Under the pieces are notes generated by a model that was not told where the DNA came from, ran no database searches, and was given only the letters and a program-made list of their open reading frames with translations. From contig NZ_CP095743.1 of NCBI RefSeq assembly GCF_022049065.2, positions 3,177,001-3,241,000 of the forward strand: a stretch of DNA of 64,000 nt, in the 5' to 3' direction. A program made the translations under genes and the position numbers. This DNA is from Niallia sp. Man26 (GTDB lineage Bacteria; Bacillota; Bacilli; Bacillales; Cytobacillaceae). Positions within the stretch are counted from its first letter, which is position 1. Each line of letters opens with the position of its first letter. Positions 18,112-26,066 of this stretch are shown here, one piece after another.

Positions 18112-20340
18112 ATGGCAATCCATGTAAATCTAGAAACGAAGGAATTTCATTTGTGTAACGACAAAATCAGCTATATTTTCAGAGTGCTAGAGAAATCCAA
18201 CCAGCTTGAGCATTTGTATTATGGAAAAAGAATTCGTCACCGTGCGTCTTTTAGGCATTTAATTGAAAGGGAGATACGGCCATCCTGCAATTTATTTGAA
18301 CATGATCATACTTCCTCCTTCGAGCATATTAAGCAGGAATATCCGAGCTTTGGGACAACTGACTACAGGCAGCCAGCCCATATGATCACAGATAACATCG
18401 GCAGCAAGGTAACAAACTTTTGTTATGAAAGCTATAAGCTTATCAAAGGTAAACCAGCACTTGAAAACCTCCCTGCTGTGTATACAGAGGCAGAAGCCGA
18501 AGCAGACACATTAGAAATAACTCTTTACGACAGCGTGCTTCAGGCAAGTCTCATCCTCAGCTATACGATATTTCGTGATCGCAATGTTATTTGCAGAAGT
18601 GCGAGGTTCCATAATACATCTGGCAGTCCCTTCTTTCTCGATTCAGCGATGAGTGCATCTGTCGATTTGCCTGATGACCAATTCGAGATGATTGATCTTG
18701 CAGGTGCATGGGCAAGAGAGGCACATATGGAAATCCGTCCTTTATCCCCCGGGATTCAATCGGTGTACAGCTCAAGAGGTGCAAGCAGTCATGCCCATAA
18801 TCCCTTTGCCGCATTTAAGCGCTTCGACACGACAGAGCATACAGGGGATGTTTATGGTTTCAGCCTTTGTTACAGCGGTAATTTCCTTGCACAAGCAGAG
18901 GTTGATACATATGGAGTTTCCCGTATTATGATGGGCATTAATCCGTTCCAATTCAGCTGGAAGCTTAATCCTGGCGAAACATTCCAGACACCAGAATGTA
19001 TTATGGTATATACAGATGAAGGCTTAAATGGAATGAGCCAAACATTTCATCAGTTATATCGCGAGCGTCTGGCGAGAGGTTATTGGCGGGATCGTGCCAG
19101 ACCTATTCTTATTAACAATTGGGAAGCTACTTATTTTGATTTCAATGAAGAAAAGATTCTTTCTATAGCTGAAACAGCCCAAAAGTTGGGTATTGAGCTG
19201 TTTGTCCTTGATGATGGCTGGTTTGGCAACAGGAATGACGATACCTCCTCTCTTGGTGACTGGTTTGCAAATGATCAGAAGCTTCCCGGCGGTATTAAAG
19301 GATTGTCTGAGAAAATTAACCTACTGGGAATGAAATTCGGTTTATGGTTCGAACCAGAAATGGTATGTAAAGATACTAAGCTGTTTAAAGAACATCCTGA
19401 CTGGATTATTGCAACACCTGGCCGCATGTCTTCACATGGGCGCAACCAATTTATTCTAGATTTCAGCAGAGATGAAGTGGTGCAGCATATTTTCAAACTC
19501 ATGGATGAGATAATTGAAAATGCTGAAATTAGCTATATCAAATGGGATATGAACAGATACATGACAGAAGCCTACTCAACTAACCTGCCAATTGATCAGC
19601 AAGGAGAAGTGAGCCATCGCTACATCCTTGGTGTATACAAACTGTACGAGATGCTTCTGGCGAAATACCCAAAAATCCTGTTTGAATCTTGTGCCGGCGG
19701 AGGCGCCCGATTTGATCCCGGTTTGCTTTATTATGCACCGCAAGCTTGGGCGAGCGATAATACAGACGCTGTCGAGCGTTTAAAAATTCAGTATGGCACA
19801 AGCTTCGTCTATCCGCTCTCTTCCATTGGCAGCCATGTGTCTACTGTTCCAAACCACCAAGTTGGACGGATGACACCATTGGACACACGGGCGAATGTCG
19901 CTTACTTTGGCACATTTGGTTACGAATTGGACATAACCAAGCTTAACGATGAAGAGAAAGAAAAAGTCAAACAGCAGACTGCTTTCATGAAAGAACACAG
20001 AGACTTTATCCAAAAGGGAAATTTCCACCGTATATTATCACCGTTTGATTCCAACGAGGTATCTTGGATGGTTGTCGCAAACGATAAGAAAAAAGCAATT
20101 GTCGGCTATTATAAAATCCTCGCTAAGCCAAACGAACGTTATCACAGGCTTAAGCTGACAGGACTTGATCCTGACAAACTATATTCCATTGAAGGCAGAA
20201 ACACACAGCATTATGGGGATGAGCTCATGAATGTCGGCATTCTGCTTTCCGAGGATTATACTGACCGTGCACAAGACTACTGGCAGCGGGAGAAGCCTAG
20301 CGACTTTGCTTCCTGCTTGTTTATCTTGACTGAAGCTTAA
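18112..20340 (+). CDS. GH36 alpha-galactosidase
   Basis: A 742-residue cytoplasmic retaining alpha-galactosidase that frees galactose from melibiose, raffinose-family sugars or galactomannan fragments. An N-terminal beta-sandwich (1-330) is followed by the TIM barrel with VLDDGWFG near 365, the nucleophile Asp in KWDMNR near 475, SCAGGGARFDPGLLYYAPQ near 525, and the acid/base Asp in WASDNTDA near 545. Length and order match the AgaN/AgaA group I enzymes of bacilli. The ATG at 18112 is preferred (AGGTG before it) over an upstream GTG in the same frame. The ROK kinase gene follows after 32 bp. Confidence 0.95.
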   Translation: MAIHVNLETKEFHLCNDKISYIFRVLEKSNQLEHLYYGKRIRHRASFRHLIEREIRPSCNLFEHDHTSSFEHIKQEYPSFGTTDYRQPAHMITDNIGSKVTNFCYESYKLIKGKPALENLPAVYTEAEAEADTLEITLYDSVLQASLILSYTIFRDRNVICRSARFHNTSGSPFFLDSAMSASVDLPDDQFEMIDLAGAWAREAHMEIRPLSPGIQSVYSSRGASSHAHNPFAAFKRFDTTEHTGDVYGFSLCYSGNFLAQAEVDTYGVSRIMMGINPFQFSWKLNPGETFQTPECIMVYTDEGLNGMSQTFHQLYRERLARGYWRDRARPILINNWEATYFDFNEEKILSIAETAQKLGIELFVLDDGWFGNRNDDTSSLGDWFANDQKLPGGIKGLSEKINLLGMKFGLWFEPEMVCKDTKLFKEHPDWIIATPGRMSSHGRNQFILDFSRDEVVQHIFKLMDEIIENAEISYIKWDMNRYMTEAYSTNLPIDQQGEVSHRYILGVYKLYEMLLAKYPKILFESCAGGGARFDPGLLYYAPQAWASDNTDAVERLKIQYGTSFVYPLSSIGSHVSTVPNHQVGRMTPLDTRANVAYFGTFGYELDITKLNDEEKEKVKQQTAFMKEHRDFIQKGNFHRILSPFDSNEVSWMVVANDKKKAIVGYYKILAKPNERYHRLKLTGLDPDKLYSIEGRNTQHYGDELMNVGILLSEDYTDRAQDYWQREKPSDFASCLFILTEA

Positions 20341-20372
20341 AATAAACAACTCGATTTTTAGGAGGACATCAC

Positions 20373-21299
20373 ATGACGAATTATATGGTTTTCGACGTTG
20401 GAGGCAGTATGATTAAATTCGCTGTTATGAAGGACGATGGCGAATTTATCGAAAAAGGCGAACTGCCAGTTTCCGACTCAGATTTCAGCCTGTTCCAGGA
20501 AACAATCATTGAGACAGTGCTGGAGAACAAGGTAAAGCATCAAGTTGCAGGGATTGCCTTCAGCTGTCCAGGTGGAGTCGAAAGCGATACAGGCATTATC
20601 GGCGGTTCCAGCGCACTTCCCTGTATTCACGGACCTAATTTTAAAACCATTTTCAGTGAGGCGACAGGACTTCCTGTTGAGCTGGAAAATGATGCGAATT
20701 GCGCTGCATTAGGAGAAGTCTGGAAGGGTGCGGCAAAGGAAAACGAAAATGTGCTGTTTACAATCATTGGCACAGGGATAGGCGGAGCGATTATTAAAAA
20801 CCGCCGCATTCATAAAGGCGCCAATCTCCATGGCGGAGAAATAGGCTATATGGTGCTGCAAGTAGTAAAGGAAGACGGAAAAACAGCCTTCCAAACATGG
20901 AGCCAGCTAGCTGCCACAGGCGCTTTAGTTAAAAATGTCGCCAAACGCAAAGGCATGAAGCCAAGTGAACTGAATGGAAAATTAATCTTCGAGAAAGCTG
21001 CAGAAGGGGATGAGATTTGCCTAGAAGAAATTGATGAATTTTATCTCCGCTTGGCGCAAGGTATTTATAATATCCAGTATGTGTACGATCCAGAAAAGAT
21101 TATCCTCGGCGGAGCCATCAGCAATAGAGATGATTTGATTGAGCAAATCTACAAAAAAATCGATCTTCTGCTCGAATCTGTGCAGGCTGCAAAAATTAGA
21201 CCAATCATTGAGTCCTGCCAATTTAAAAATGATGCTAACCTGCTTGGAGCACTATATCACTATTTGCAATGCCAAGCACCTGAATCGGTGGAAGCATAA
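20373..21299 (+). CDS. ROK-family sugar kinase
   Basis: A 308-residue ROK protein of the BglK/glucokinase type that phosphorylates a free sugar with ATP. It shows the N-terminal phosphate loop VFDVGGSMIKFAVM, the ROK signature with catalytic Asp in LENDANCAALGE near 110, and the adenosine region IIGTGIGGAI. The usual zinc cluster CxCGxxGC after HGGEIGYM is absent: the stretch there contains no Cys, as in BglK-type kinases. It follows the alpha-galactosidase with its own AGGAGG, so it may phosphorylate the glucose part of melibiose or raffinose. A beta-glucoside kinase role is the main alternative. Confidence 0.88.
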   Translation: MTNYMVFDVGGSMIKFAVMKDDGEFIEKGELPVSDSDFSLFQETIIETVLENKVKHQVAGIAFSCPGGVESDTGIIGGSSALPCIHGPNFKTIFSEATGLPVELENDANCAALGEVWKGAAKENENVLFTIIGTGIGGAIIKNRRIHKGANLHGGEIGYMVLQVVKEDGKTAFQTWSQLAATGALVKNVAKRKGMKPSELNGKLIFEKAAEGDEICLEEIDEFYLRLAQGIYNIQYVYDPEKIILGGAISNRDDLIEQIYKKIDLLLESVQAAKIRPIIESCQFKNDANLLGALYHYLQCQAPESVEA

Positions 21300-21300
21300 C

Positions 21301-21347
21301 AAAAAGAGGGGGTTTATAAGCGATAGCTTACAGACTCCCCTCTTTTT
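21301..21347. terminator. Bidirectional terminator between ROK kinase and LacI genes
   Basis: AAAAAGAGGGG (21301-21311) pairs with CCCCTCTTTTT (21337-21347). An inner TAAGC/GCTTA hairpin lies in the loop. Confidence 0.85.
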
Positions 21348-21349
21348 GT

Positions 21350-22357
21350 TTACTTAAGGCTTTTCACTGAATTGCGATGAATAATCTTGCCATTAATTAA
21401 GGTTCTGCCGTATTTTTCATTAGGATTATGAAGCTTTTCCATTATTATTTTTACAGCAGCCTTTGACATTTCTTTAATATTTACCTCAACCGTTGTGAGC
21501 AGCGGCTCCGTTAAAGCAGCGTAAATCGAATTATCAAAGCCGACAACTGAGCAGTCATCCGGTACTTGATAGCCGTTTTTTTGCAGGTTGTTAATCAGAT
21601 TATAGGCAATCTCATCATTATTGCATACAAACGCTGTCGGCATGTCATCAGGAAAGCTTATATCAATATATCTGCCTCGCTCATCACGATCATTAATAAT
21701 ATAATCCTGCCTCAATTCAATTCGATGCTCTAACAGCGACTTGTAGTAGCCTAGAAATCTGTCTTGTATGCTGCTAGTCGCATATATGTTGCCGACATAG
21801 GCAATTTTTTTGTGGCCGTTTTCCACAAGGTAATTCGTTAATTCAAAACCGCCGAAGAAATTGTCTGTCAGCACAGAATCAATTTCGTTTTGATCTGTGT
21901 AAAAGTCTAAAAAGATTACAGGACTGTCAATCTTCTGTATCTCTTTCACATAATCGTTGCCGATCTGCCCAAGAATAATGAAGCCGTCGACCTTTTTCTC
22001 ACTGTAGATTCGCGGCAATACTAGCTGGTCCTCATCCTCCTGACCCAAAATATAAAGGATGCCAGAGTAATGATAGCCATCAAGGATTCTTGTCAACATT
22101 TGATAAAATTGCAGATAGAATGATTGTGTCTTCCCTGTGAAGCGCTCTGGAATGACAATACCTAAATTGTAAGACAGCCCATCCTTGATTGACTTTGCAT
22201 GTGTATTAAAACGGTAGCCCATCTCATCTGCCAATTGCTTTATTTTCTCTTTTAATTCTTCACTGACCCCATCTTTATCATTTAGCGCTTTGGAGACAGT
22301 CACACTGCTGACACCTAATTTATTGGCGATGTCACGCATCGTAACATTGCTTCTCAC
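21350..22357 (-). CDS. LacI-family transcriptional regulator
   Basis: A 335-residue repressor. Residues 6-50 form the helix-turn-helix and hinge (TMRDIANKLGVSSVTVSKALNDKDGVSEEL), and residues 65-330 the periplasmic-binding-like sensor domain (LGIVIPERF, VDGFIILGQIG, VLTDNFFGGFELTNYLVENGHKKIAYVG, FVCNNDEIAYNLI, VVGFDN). The GTG start at 22357 follows CGGAGG, so an N-terminal extension of 12 residues is rejected. It lies 103 bp after the acetyl-xylan esterase gene on the same strand and converges on the alpha-galactosidase-kinase unit. It probably controls one or both. A candidate operator precedes the esterase. Confidence 0.9.
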   Translation of the reverse strand: MRSNVTMRDIANKLGVSSVTVSKALNDKDGVSEELKEKIKQLADEMGYRFNTHAKSIKDGLSYNLGIVIPERFTGKTQSFYLQFYQMLTRILDGYHYSGILYILGQEDEDQLVLPRIYSEKKVDGFIILGQIGNDYVKEIQKIDSPVIFLDFYTDQNEIDSVLTDNFFGGFELTNYLVENGHKKIAYVGNIYATSSIQDRFLGYYKSLLEHRIELRQDYIINDRDERGRYIDISFPDDMPTAFVCNNDEIAYNLINNLQKNGYQVPDDCSVVGFDNSIYAALTEPLLTTVEVNIKEMSKAAVKIIMEKLHNPNEKYGRTLINGKIIHRNSVKSLK

Positions 22358-22460
22358 AAAAATTCCTCCGATATAAAATAGTTCTAACAACATAATACAT
22401 TCATGGAAATACTATACTATAAGATTCGCATTTTCTACATCCAAAAGCAAATCATGCAGA

Positions 22461-23420
22461 CTACATATCCGCAAAAAAGGCATGTACTTTGTCTCCTAAT
22501 GTCCTTATATACTCATGGCCATACTCAAAATAGATCAGCATCTTCTTATCTGATTGAATTTTATTGTAGGCTGCAAATTGCGTAGAAGGCGGACAAATCT
22601 CATCCTCCATCCCTGTTGCCCACAATACATCCGCCTTGATTCTGTCAGCAAGATGCTGGATATCTATATACCCTAATTTTTCGAATACCGCTTCCTCCCG
22701 CTCATGATTAGGATCAATAAATTTGAAGTAATAATGAATTTCTTCATAAGCAGAACTCGCTATATCAAGCTCCCATGCCCTTTTAAAGTCGGAAAGAAAC
22801 GGGTAGACAGCAGCTGTTTTCCTGATTCGAGGCTCAAGACTTGAACAAGCAACCGCCAGGGCTCCGCCTTGTGAGGCACCGTAAGCGCCCACTCTTGATT
22901 CATCAACCTTCTCCATCGCAAACAAAATTCTAGCTGCCTGAACCGTATCTAAATAAACATTGCGGTAATACAGTTTGGCTGTATCCTCTTCATCTATCCC
23001 TCTGATGATATGCCCTTTTAATGTTGTGCCCTTTACTTGAAGAGTATCTTCAGAAAGCCCGCCTTGTCCGCGGCAATCCATCGCCAGAATCGTATATCCT
23101 TCAGCAGCATAGCCGATTTTATCAATCCAGTCACCGCTGTTCACATGATAGCCATGAAACCAAAGCAAACCAGGACCTTTCTCTGTTTGCCCTTTTGGTC
23201 GGACAAGCTGGCAATGCACTTTCGCACCATTGATACCTGTAAAGTATAAATGATAACATTCTGCCACCCTGCTTTCGAATGCAGCTGGGATTAACTCGTA
23301 TTCTAACGAGTGCTCATTTAATTCTTGCAGGCCTAAGTTCCAATAAGCATCAAAATCAGCTGGCTTTGGATTTATTCCTTTGTATTGATTCAGTGCATCC
23401 AAGGGCATATCGAATTTCAT
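22461..23420 (-). CDS. cah: Acetyl-xylan esterase / cephalosporin-C deacetylase (CE7)
   Basis: A 319-residue cytoplasmic CE7 esterase that removes acetyl groups from short xylo-oligosaccharides and cephalosporin C. It begins FDMPLDALNQYKG as in B. subtilis Cah (about 318 residues). The catalytic Ser is in GASQGGALA near 180, the oxyanion region is RGQGGLSED, and the acid and base lie in MEDEICPPST and YFEYGHEY at the end. The ATG at 23420 is chosen because GGAGG is 8 nt before it; an ATG 15 bp further upstream overlaps that ribosome site. Its promoter and inverted-repeat operator are described separately. Confidence 0.93.
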   Translation of the reverse strand: MKFDMPLDALNQYKGINPKPADFDAYWNLGLQELNEHSLEYELIPAAFESRVAECYHLYFTGINGAKVHCQLVRPKGQTEKGPGLLWFHGYHVNSGDWIDKIGYAAEGYTILAMDCRGQGGLSEDTLQVKGTTLKGHIIRGIDEEDTAKLYYRNVYLDTVQAARILFAMEKVDESRVGAYGASQGGALAVACSSLEPRIRKTAAVYPFLSDFKRAWELDIASSAYEEIHYYFKFIDPNHEREEAVFEKLGYIDIQHLADRIKADVLWATGMEDEICPPSTQFAAYNKIQSDKKMLIYFEYGHEYIRTLGDKVHAFFADM

Positions 23421-23460
23421 CAGGCATTCCTCCATTTTATTTTCACGATTTTATGTATGC

Positions 23461-23524
23461 GTTATCATTTTGTTTAACTTAAACGATAACTTAATTATAA
23501 AACGTTATGAAGTTAACCGTCAAT
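23461..23524 (-). promoter_or_regulatory. Promoter and inverted-repeat operator of the esterase-lacI unit
   Basis: The minus strand has TTGACG, an 18-bp spacer and TATAAT. Just downstream is the palindrome GTTTAACTTAAAC (23472-23484), inside an outer pair GTTATC (23461-23466) and GATAAC (23485-23490). This position suits a LacI-type roadblock. Confidence 0.55.
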
Positions 23525-23552
23525 AGAGAGAAAGTTTCCTAGAATGCAAAAT

Positions 23553-23581
23553 AAAAAAGTGATTTCTATGTGAAATCACTT
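23553..23581 (-). terminator. Terminator downstream of the small membrane-protein gene
   Basis: AAGTGATTTC (23557-23566) pairs perfectly with GAAATCACTT (23572-23581). On the minus strand a run of T follows. Confidence 0.7.
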
Positions 23582-23656
23582 CTGACTGCCGACAAACCTA
23601 GTGTTTTTAAGTTATTTTTATTTTAAAGCGGTTGAGAGTTCTCCGAAGTCTACGCT

Positions 23657-23668
23657 CGCTTTCCGCGG
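23657..23668. repeat. Remnant of a Bacillaceae intergenic GC-rich repeat
   Basis: CGCTTTCCGCGG lies within a locally GC-rich stretch (about 23630-23715). It resembles the dispersed intergenic repeats often seen in Bacillaceae genomes. There is one partial copy here and no open frame. The identification is from memory of such repeats, not a comparison. Confidence 0.35.
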
Positions 23669-23733
23669 ATAAGCACCGCTTCTCGGCAAACTTTCTGCTT
23701 CAAGTGGCCTTTTTTACTTCATTGTGCATTCTA

Positions 23734-24003
23734 TTATTTTTTCCCTTTAATTCGCTCTAAAATATCATTACCAAATAATATAGCTAGAATAAAACTACAA
23801 ACATATAACTCAATATTTTTAGGCAAAAATTTCAATACCCATATAGACATCATAATAGTAGATATGGTTAGAAGATTAATTTTTTCCTCTTGTTTCAATT
23901 TTTTTAAATTTGTCACTAATACAATATAGCCAATTGGTGGCGTAAGAATGCAAATGCAATATAGAATTTTTTTTCTTAAATACCAAGGAGATTTTTCCAC
24001 CAT
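23734..24003 (-). CDS. Small membrane protein of unknown function
   Basis: An 89-residue protein with ATG at 24003 preceded by GGAAGG. It starts with a short basic stretch (VEKSPWYLRKK), then has a hydrophobic segment at about 13-31, a charged loop KKLKQEEK, and two more hydrophobic segments near 43-58 and 64-80, ending RIKGKK. That suggests three membrane passes. I recognise no family. It is AT-rich compared with its neighbours and lies in an islet flanked by two near-identical 23-bp sequences. A terminator follows about 150 bp downstream. Confidence 0.55.
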   Translation of the reverse strand: MVEKSPWYLRKKILYCICILTPPIGYIVLVTNLKKLKQEEKINLLTISTIMMSIWVLKFLPKNIELYVCSFILAILFGNDILERIKGKK

Positions 24004-24021
24004 GCAAATCCTTCCAATAAA

Positions 24022-24279
24022 CTATATTTTATTAAAAATTAAATGGGAATAACCATCGTTAACGTTTTTGCAATTGCCGTTTGCCACCCAATTAGGCATA
24101 CTAGATACCAATGTATTGATTCCACGGTATGCCTTATTTTCAATAGTATCAGTAACTCCTATAAAATTATTTGTTACTTTAATTAGAAGAAATACTTTAA
24201 TAGCTTTTTTCCATTTCCTTATTGACTCTTTCATATCAAATAGTTTCTTTCTCTCCCTACCCAAATCCTTTGCGTTCAC
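24022..24279 (-). CDS. Hypothetical protein, possibly decayed
   Basis: An open frame of 85 codons from a GTG without a visible ribosome site. An internal ATG at 24234 (MKESIRKWKK) would give 70 residues. It has a basic N-terminal part, a short hydrophobic stretch AIKVFLLIKV, and a polar C-terminal half with GINTLVSSMPNWVANGNCKN. It ends 18 bp before the small membrane-protein gene, so the two could be a unit. No family is recognised. It could equally be chance open sequence or a remnant. Confidence 0.35.
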   Translation of the reverse strand: MNAKDLGRERKKLFDMKESIRKWKKAIKVFLLIKVTNNFIGVTDTIENKAYRGINTLVSSMPNWVANGNCKNVNDGYSHLIFNKI

Positions 24280-24452
24280 AAAAAGGTCATAATGTTTCGT
24301 AAGCTTGATTTCACAAATAAGTCATATTAATTTAGACCAAGGCTGGATATAAATTAATCACTGTAACATGTTATATTTTAATACCGGTCAATAAGATTAA
24401 AAGAACTTCCATTTATGACATAATACACCTGTTTGAATTTTAGGCTTAAAGC

Positions 24453-24494
24453 TAAAAAGCCCCAGTCGAATGTTTAATTCGACTGGGGCTTTTC
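24453..24494 (-). terminator. Terminator of the PTS-GH1 operon
   Basis: AAAAGCCCCAGTCGAA (24455-24470) pairs perfectly with TTCGACTGGGGCTTTT (24478-24493), a 16-bp stem with a 7-nt loop and T-tract on the minus strand. Confidence 0.92.
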
Positions 24495-24540
24495 TACTAT
24501 ACGAGGTGATTTCTATACGAAACCACTTTTTTCAACCATA

Positions 24541-25944
24541 TTAGAAGCCGTTATTTTCTGCGACTGTTTTAAACCATTGTCCACTCTTTTTAATTGTGCG
24601 TTCTCCGTCTTTTTCAAGATTAACAGACACAAAGCCATATCTGTTCTTGTAAGCATTTGTCCAAGACCAGTTATCCATGAATGTCCATAGATGATATCCT
24701 TTTACGTTAGAACCTTCCTCGATTGCTTGATGAACCCATTTAAGATGGCCTGAAATGAATTCAATCCGGTAATCATCCTGAATGATTCCATTAGGATCAC
24801 GGAACTTTTCTTCTCCTTCAACACCCATCCCATTTTCTGAGATAAAGCATTCAATATTGCCGTAGTTATCTTTCAAATTAATAAGAATATCATATATTCC
24901 TTTTTCATAGATTTCCCAGCCGCGGTGAGGATTCATTTTTCTGCCCGGCATCACATAGTTATCAAAATAGCGATCTGGCATAAACGGAGCTTCTGGATTT
25001 GGAAGATGCTCTTTTGCTTTCACTCGTCTTGGCTGGTAGTAATTGACACCAAGCAAGTCGACTGTATTGTTGCGGATGATTTCCAAATCTCCATCCTCTA
25101 TTTCAGGCATAAAGCCTTCCTCTTTAAGAATATCAACAAGCTCCTGCGGGAATTCCCCTTTCACAGACGGATCAAGAAACGATCTGTTAAAGAAGGCATC
25201 AGCAAGCACAGAGGCTTTTACATCTGCCGAATTTTGGCTGCGCGGATATGATGGTGTTAAGTTTAGAACGATACCAATTTTTCCATCTTGTCCTTGTTTT
25301 TTATAGGCTTGAATTGCTTTTGCACTTGCAAGTATTGTATGATAGCCGACTTGGACAGCCTTCTTAAAGTCTACTTCATTTGGATAGTGGAAGTCATACA
25401 AATAACCGCCTTCTACTGGAACGATTGGTTCATTATGAGTAAACCATTTTTTCACACGGTCCCCAAACAGCTCGAAGCAAGTGCCAGTATAAGCTACATA
25501 TGCATCAACCACTTCTCTGTTTGCCCAACCTCCGATTTTCTGCAGTTCCATTGGCATATCGAAGTGAAACAAGCCGACAAATGGCTCTACGTCATTTTCA
25601 ATGAATTCATTAATAACATTATTGTAGAATTCAACTGCTTTCGGGTTTATTTCTCCTTTACCCTCTGGGAAAAGCCTTGACCAAGAAATAGACATGCGGA
25701 AGGAGTTATGGCCAATTTCCTTCATTAGTTTAATATCTTCCTTATACTTTACATAAAATTGTGATGTATCTGATGGCCCAACTCCATCAAAAAAACGTTC
25801 TGGCTGTTGTTCGTACCAGTAATCCCATATATTTTGTCCTTTTCCGTCAACATTAGCCGCTCCCTCTGTTTGTGTTGCAGATGCAGCAGATCCCCACCAA
25901 AAATTATCTGGAAAACGATATTTCACTTCATTATTTACAGTCAT
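24541..25944 (-). CDS. GH1 6-phospho-beta-glycosidase (glucosidase/mannosidase)
   Basis: A 467-residue GH1 enzyme acting on the phosphorylated disaccharide imported by the adjacent PTS. Visible marks are FPDNFWWGSAASATQTEGAA, the acid/base Glu in THNEP near 174, the nucleophile Glu in FISENG near 370, and the aglycone/phosphate region WSWTNAYKNRYGF near 430. It is the last gene of a IIB-IIA-IIC-GH1 operon, the order of B. subtilis gmuBACD, where the enzyme is a 6-phospho-beta-mannosidase. The alternative is a cellobiose-type 6-phospho-beta-glucosidase. The 122-bp gap to IIC holds a weak hairpin. Confidence 0.93.
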   Translation of the reverse strand: MTVNNEVKYRFPDNFWWGSAASATQTEGAANVDGKGQNIWDYWYEQQPERFFDGVGPSDTSQFYVKYKEDIKLMKEIGHNSFRMSISWSRLFPEGKGEINPKAVEFYNNVINEFIENDVEPFVGLFHFDMPMELQKIGGWANREVVDAYVAYTGTCFELFGDRVKKWFTHNEPIVPVEGGYLYDFHYPNEVDFKKAVQVGYHTILASAKAIQAYKKQGQDGKIGIVLNLTPSYPRSQNSADVKASVLADAFFNRSFLDPSVKGEFPQELVDILKEEGFMPEIEDGDLEIIRNNTVDLLGVNYYQPRRVKAKEHLPNPEAPFMPDRYFDNYVMPGRKMNPHRGWEIYEKGIYDILINLKDNYGNIECFISENGMGVEGEEKFRDPNGIIQDDYRIEFISGHLKWVHQAIEEGSNVKGYHLWTFMDNWSWTNAYKNRYGFVSVNLEKDGERTIKKSGQWFKTVAENNGF

Positions 25945-26066
25945 TGTGTAATTCCCCTTTCAAAAACCTATCTAAGATGTATTGCTTATAGGAAAAAGCA
26001 GGAATACTGCGCTTTGCTGCCGCTAAAGCCAATACTCTGCTTCCTCCCTTCTACAATTGAGTTATA

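Noticed and set aside
23630..23715. Insertion sequence
   Set aside because: There is a GC-rich repeat-like stretch but no transposase frame or terminal inverted repeats.
25288..25680. 130-codon open frame antisense to the GH1 gene
   Set aside because: It lies fully inside a well-supported gene, has no ribosome site, and its composition is that of the reverse frame of a conserved protein.
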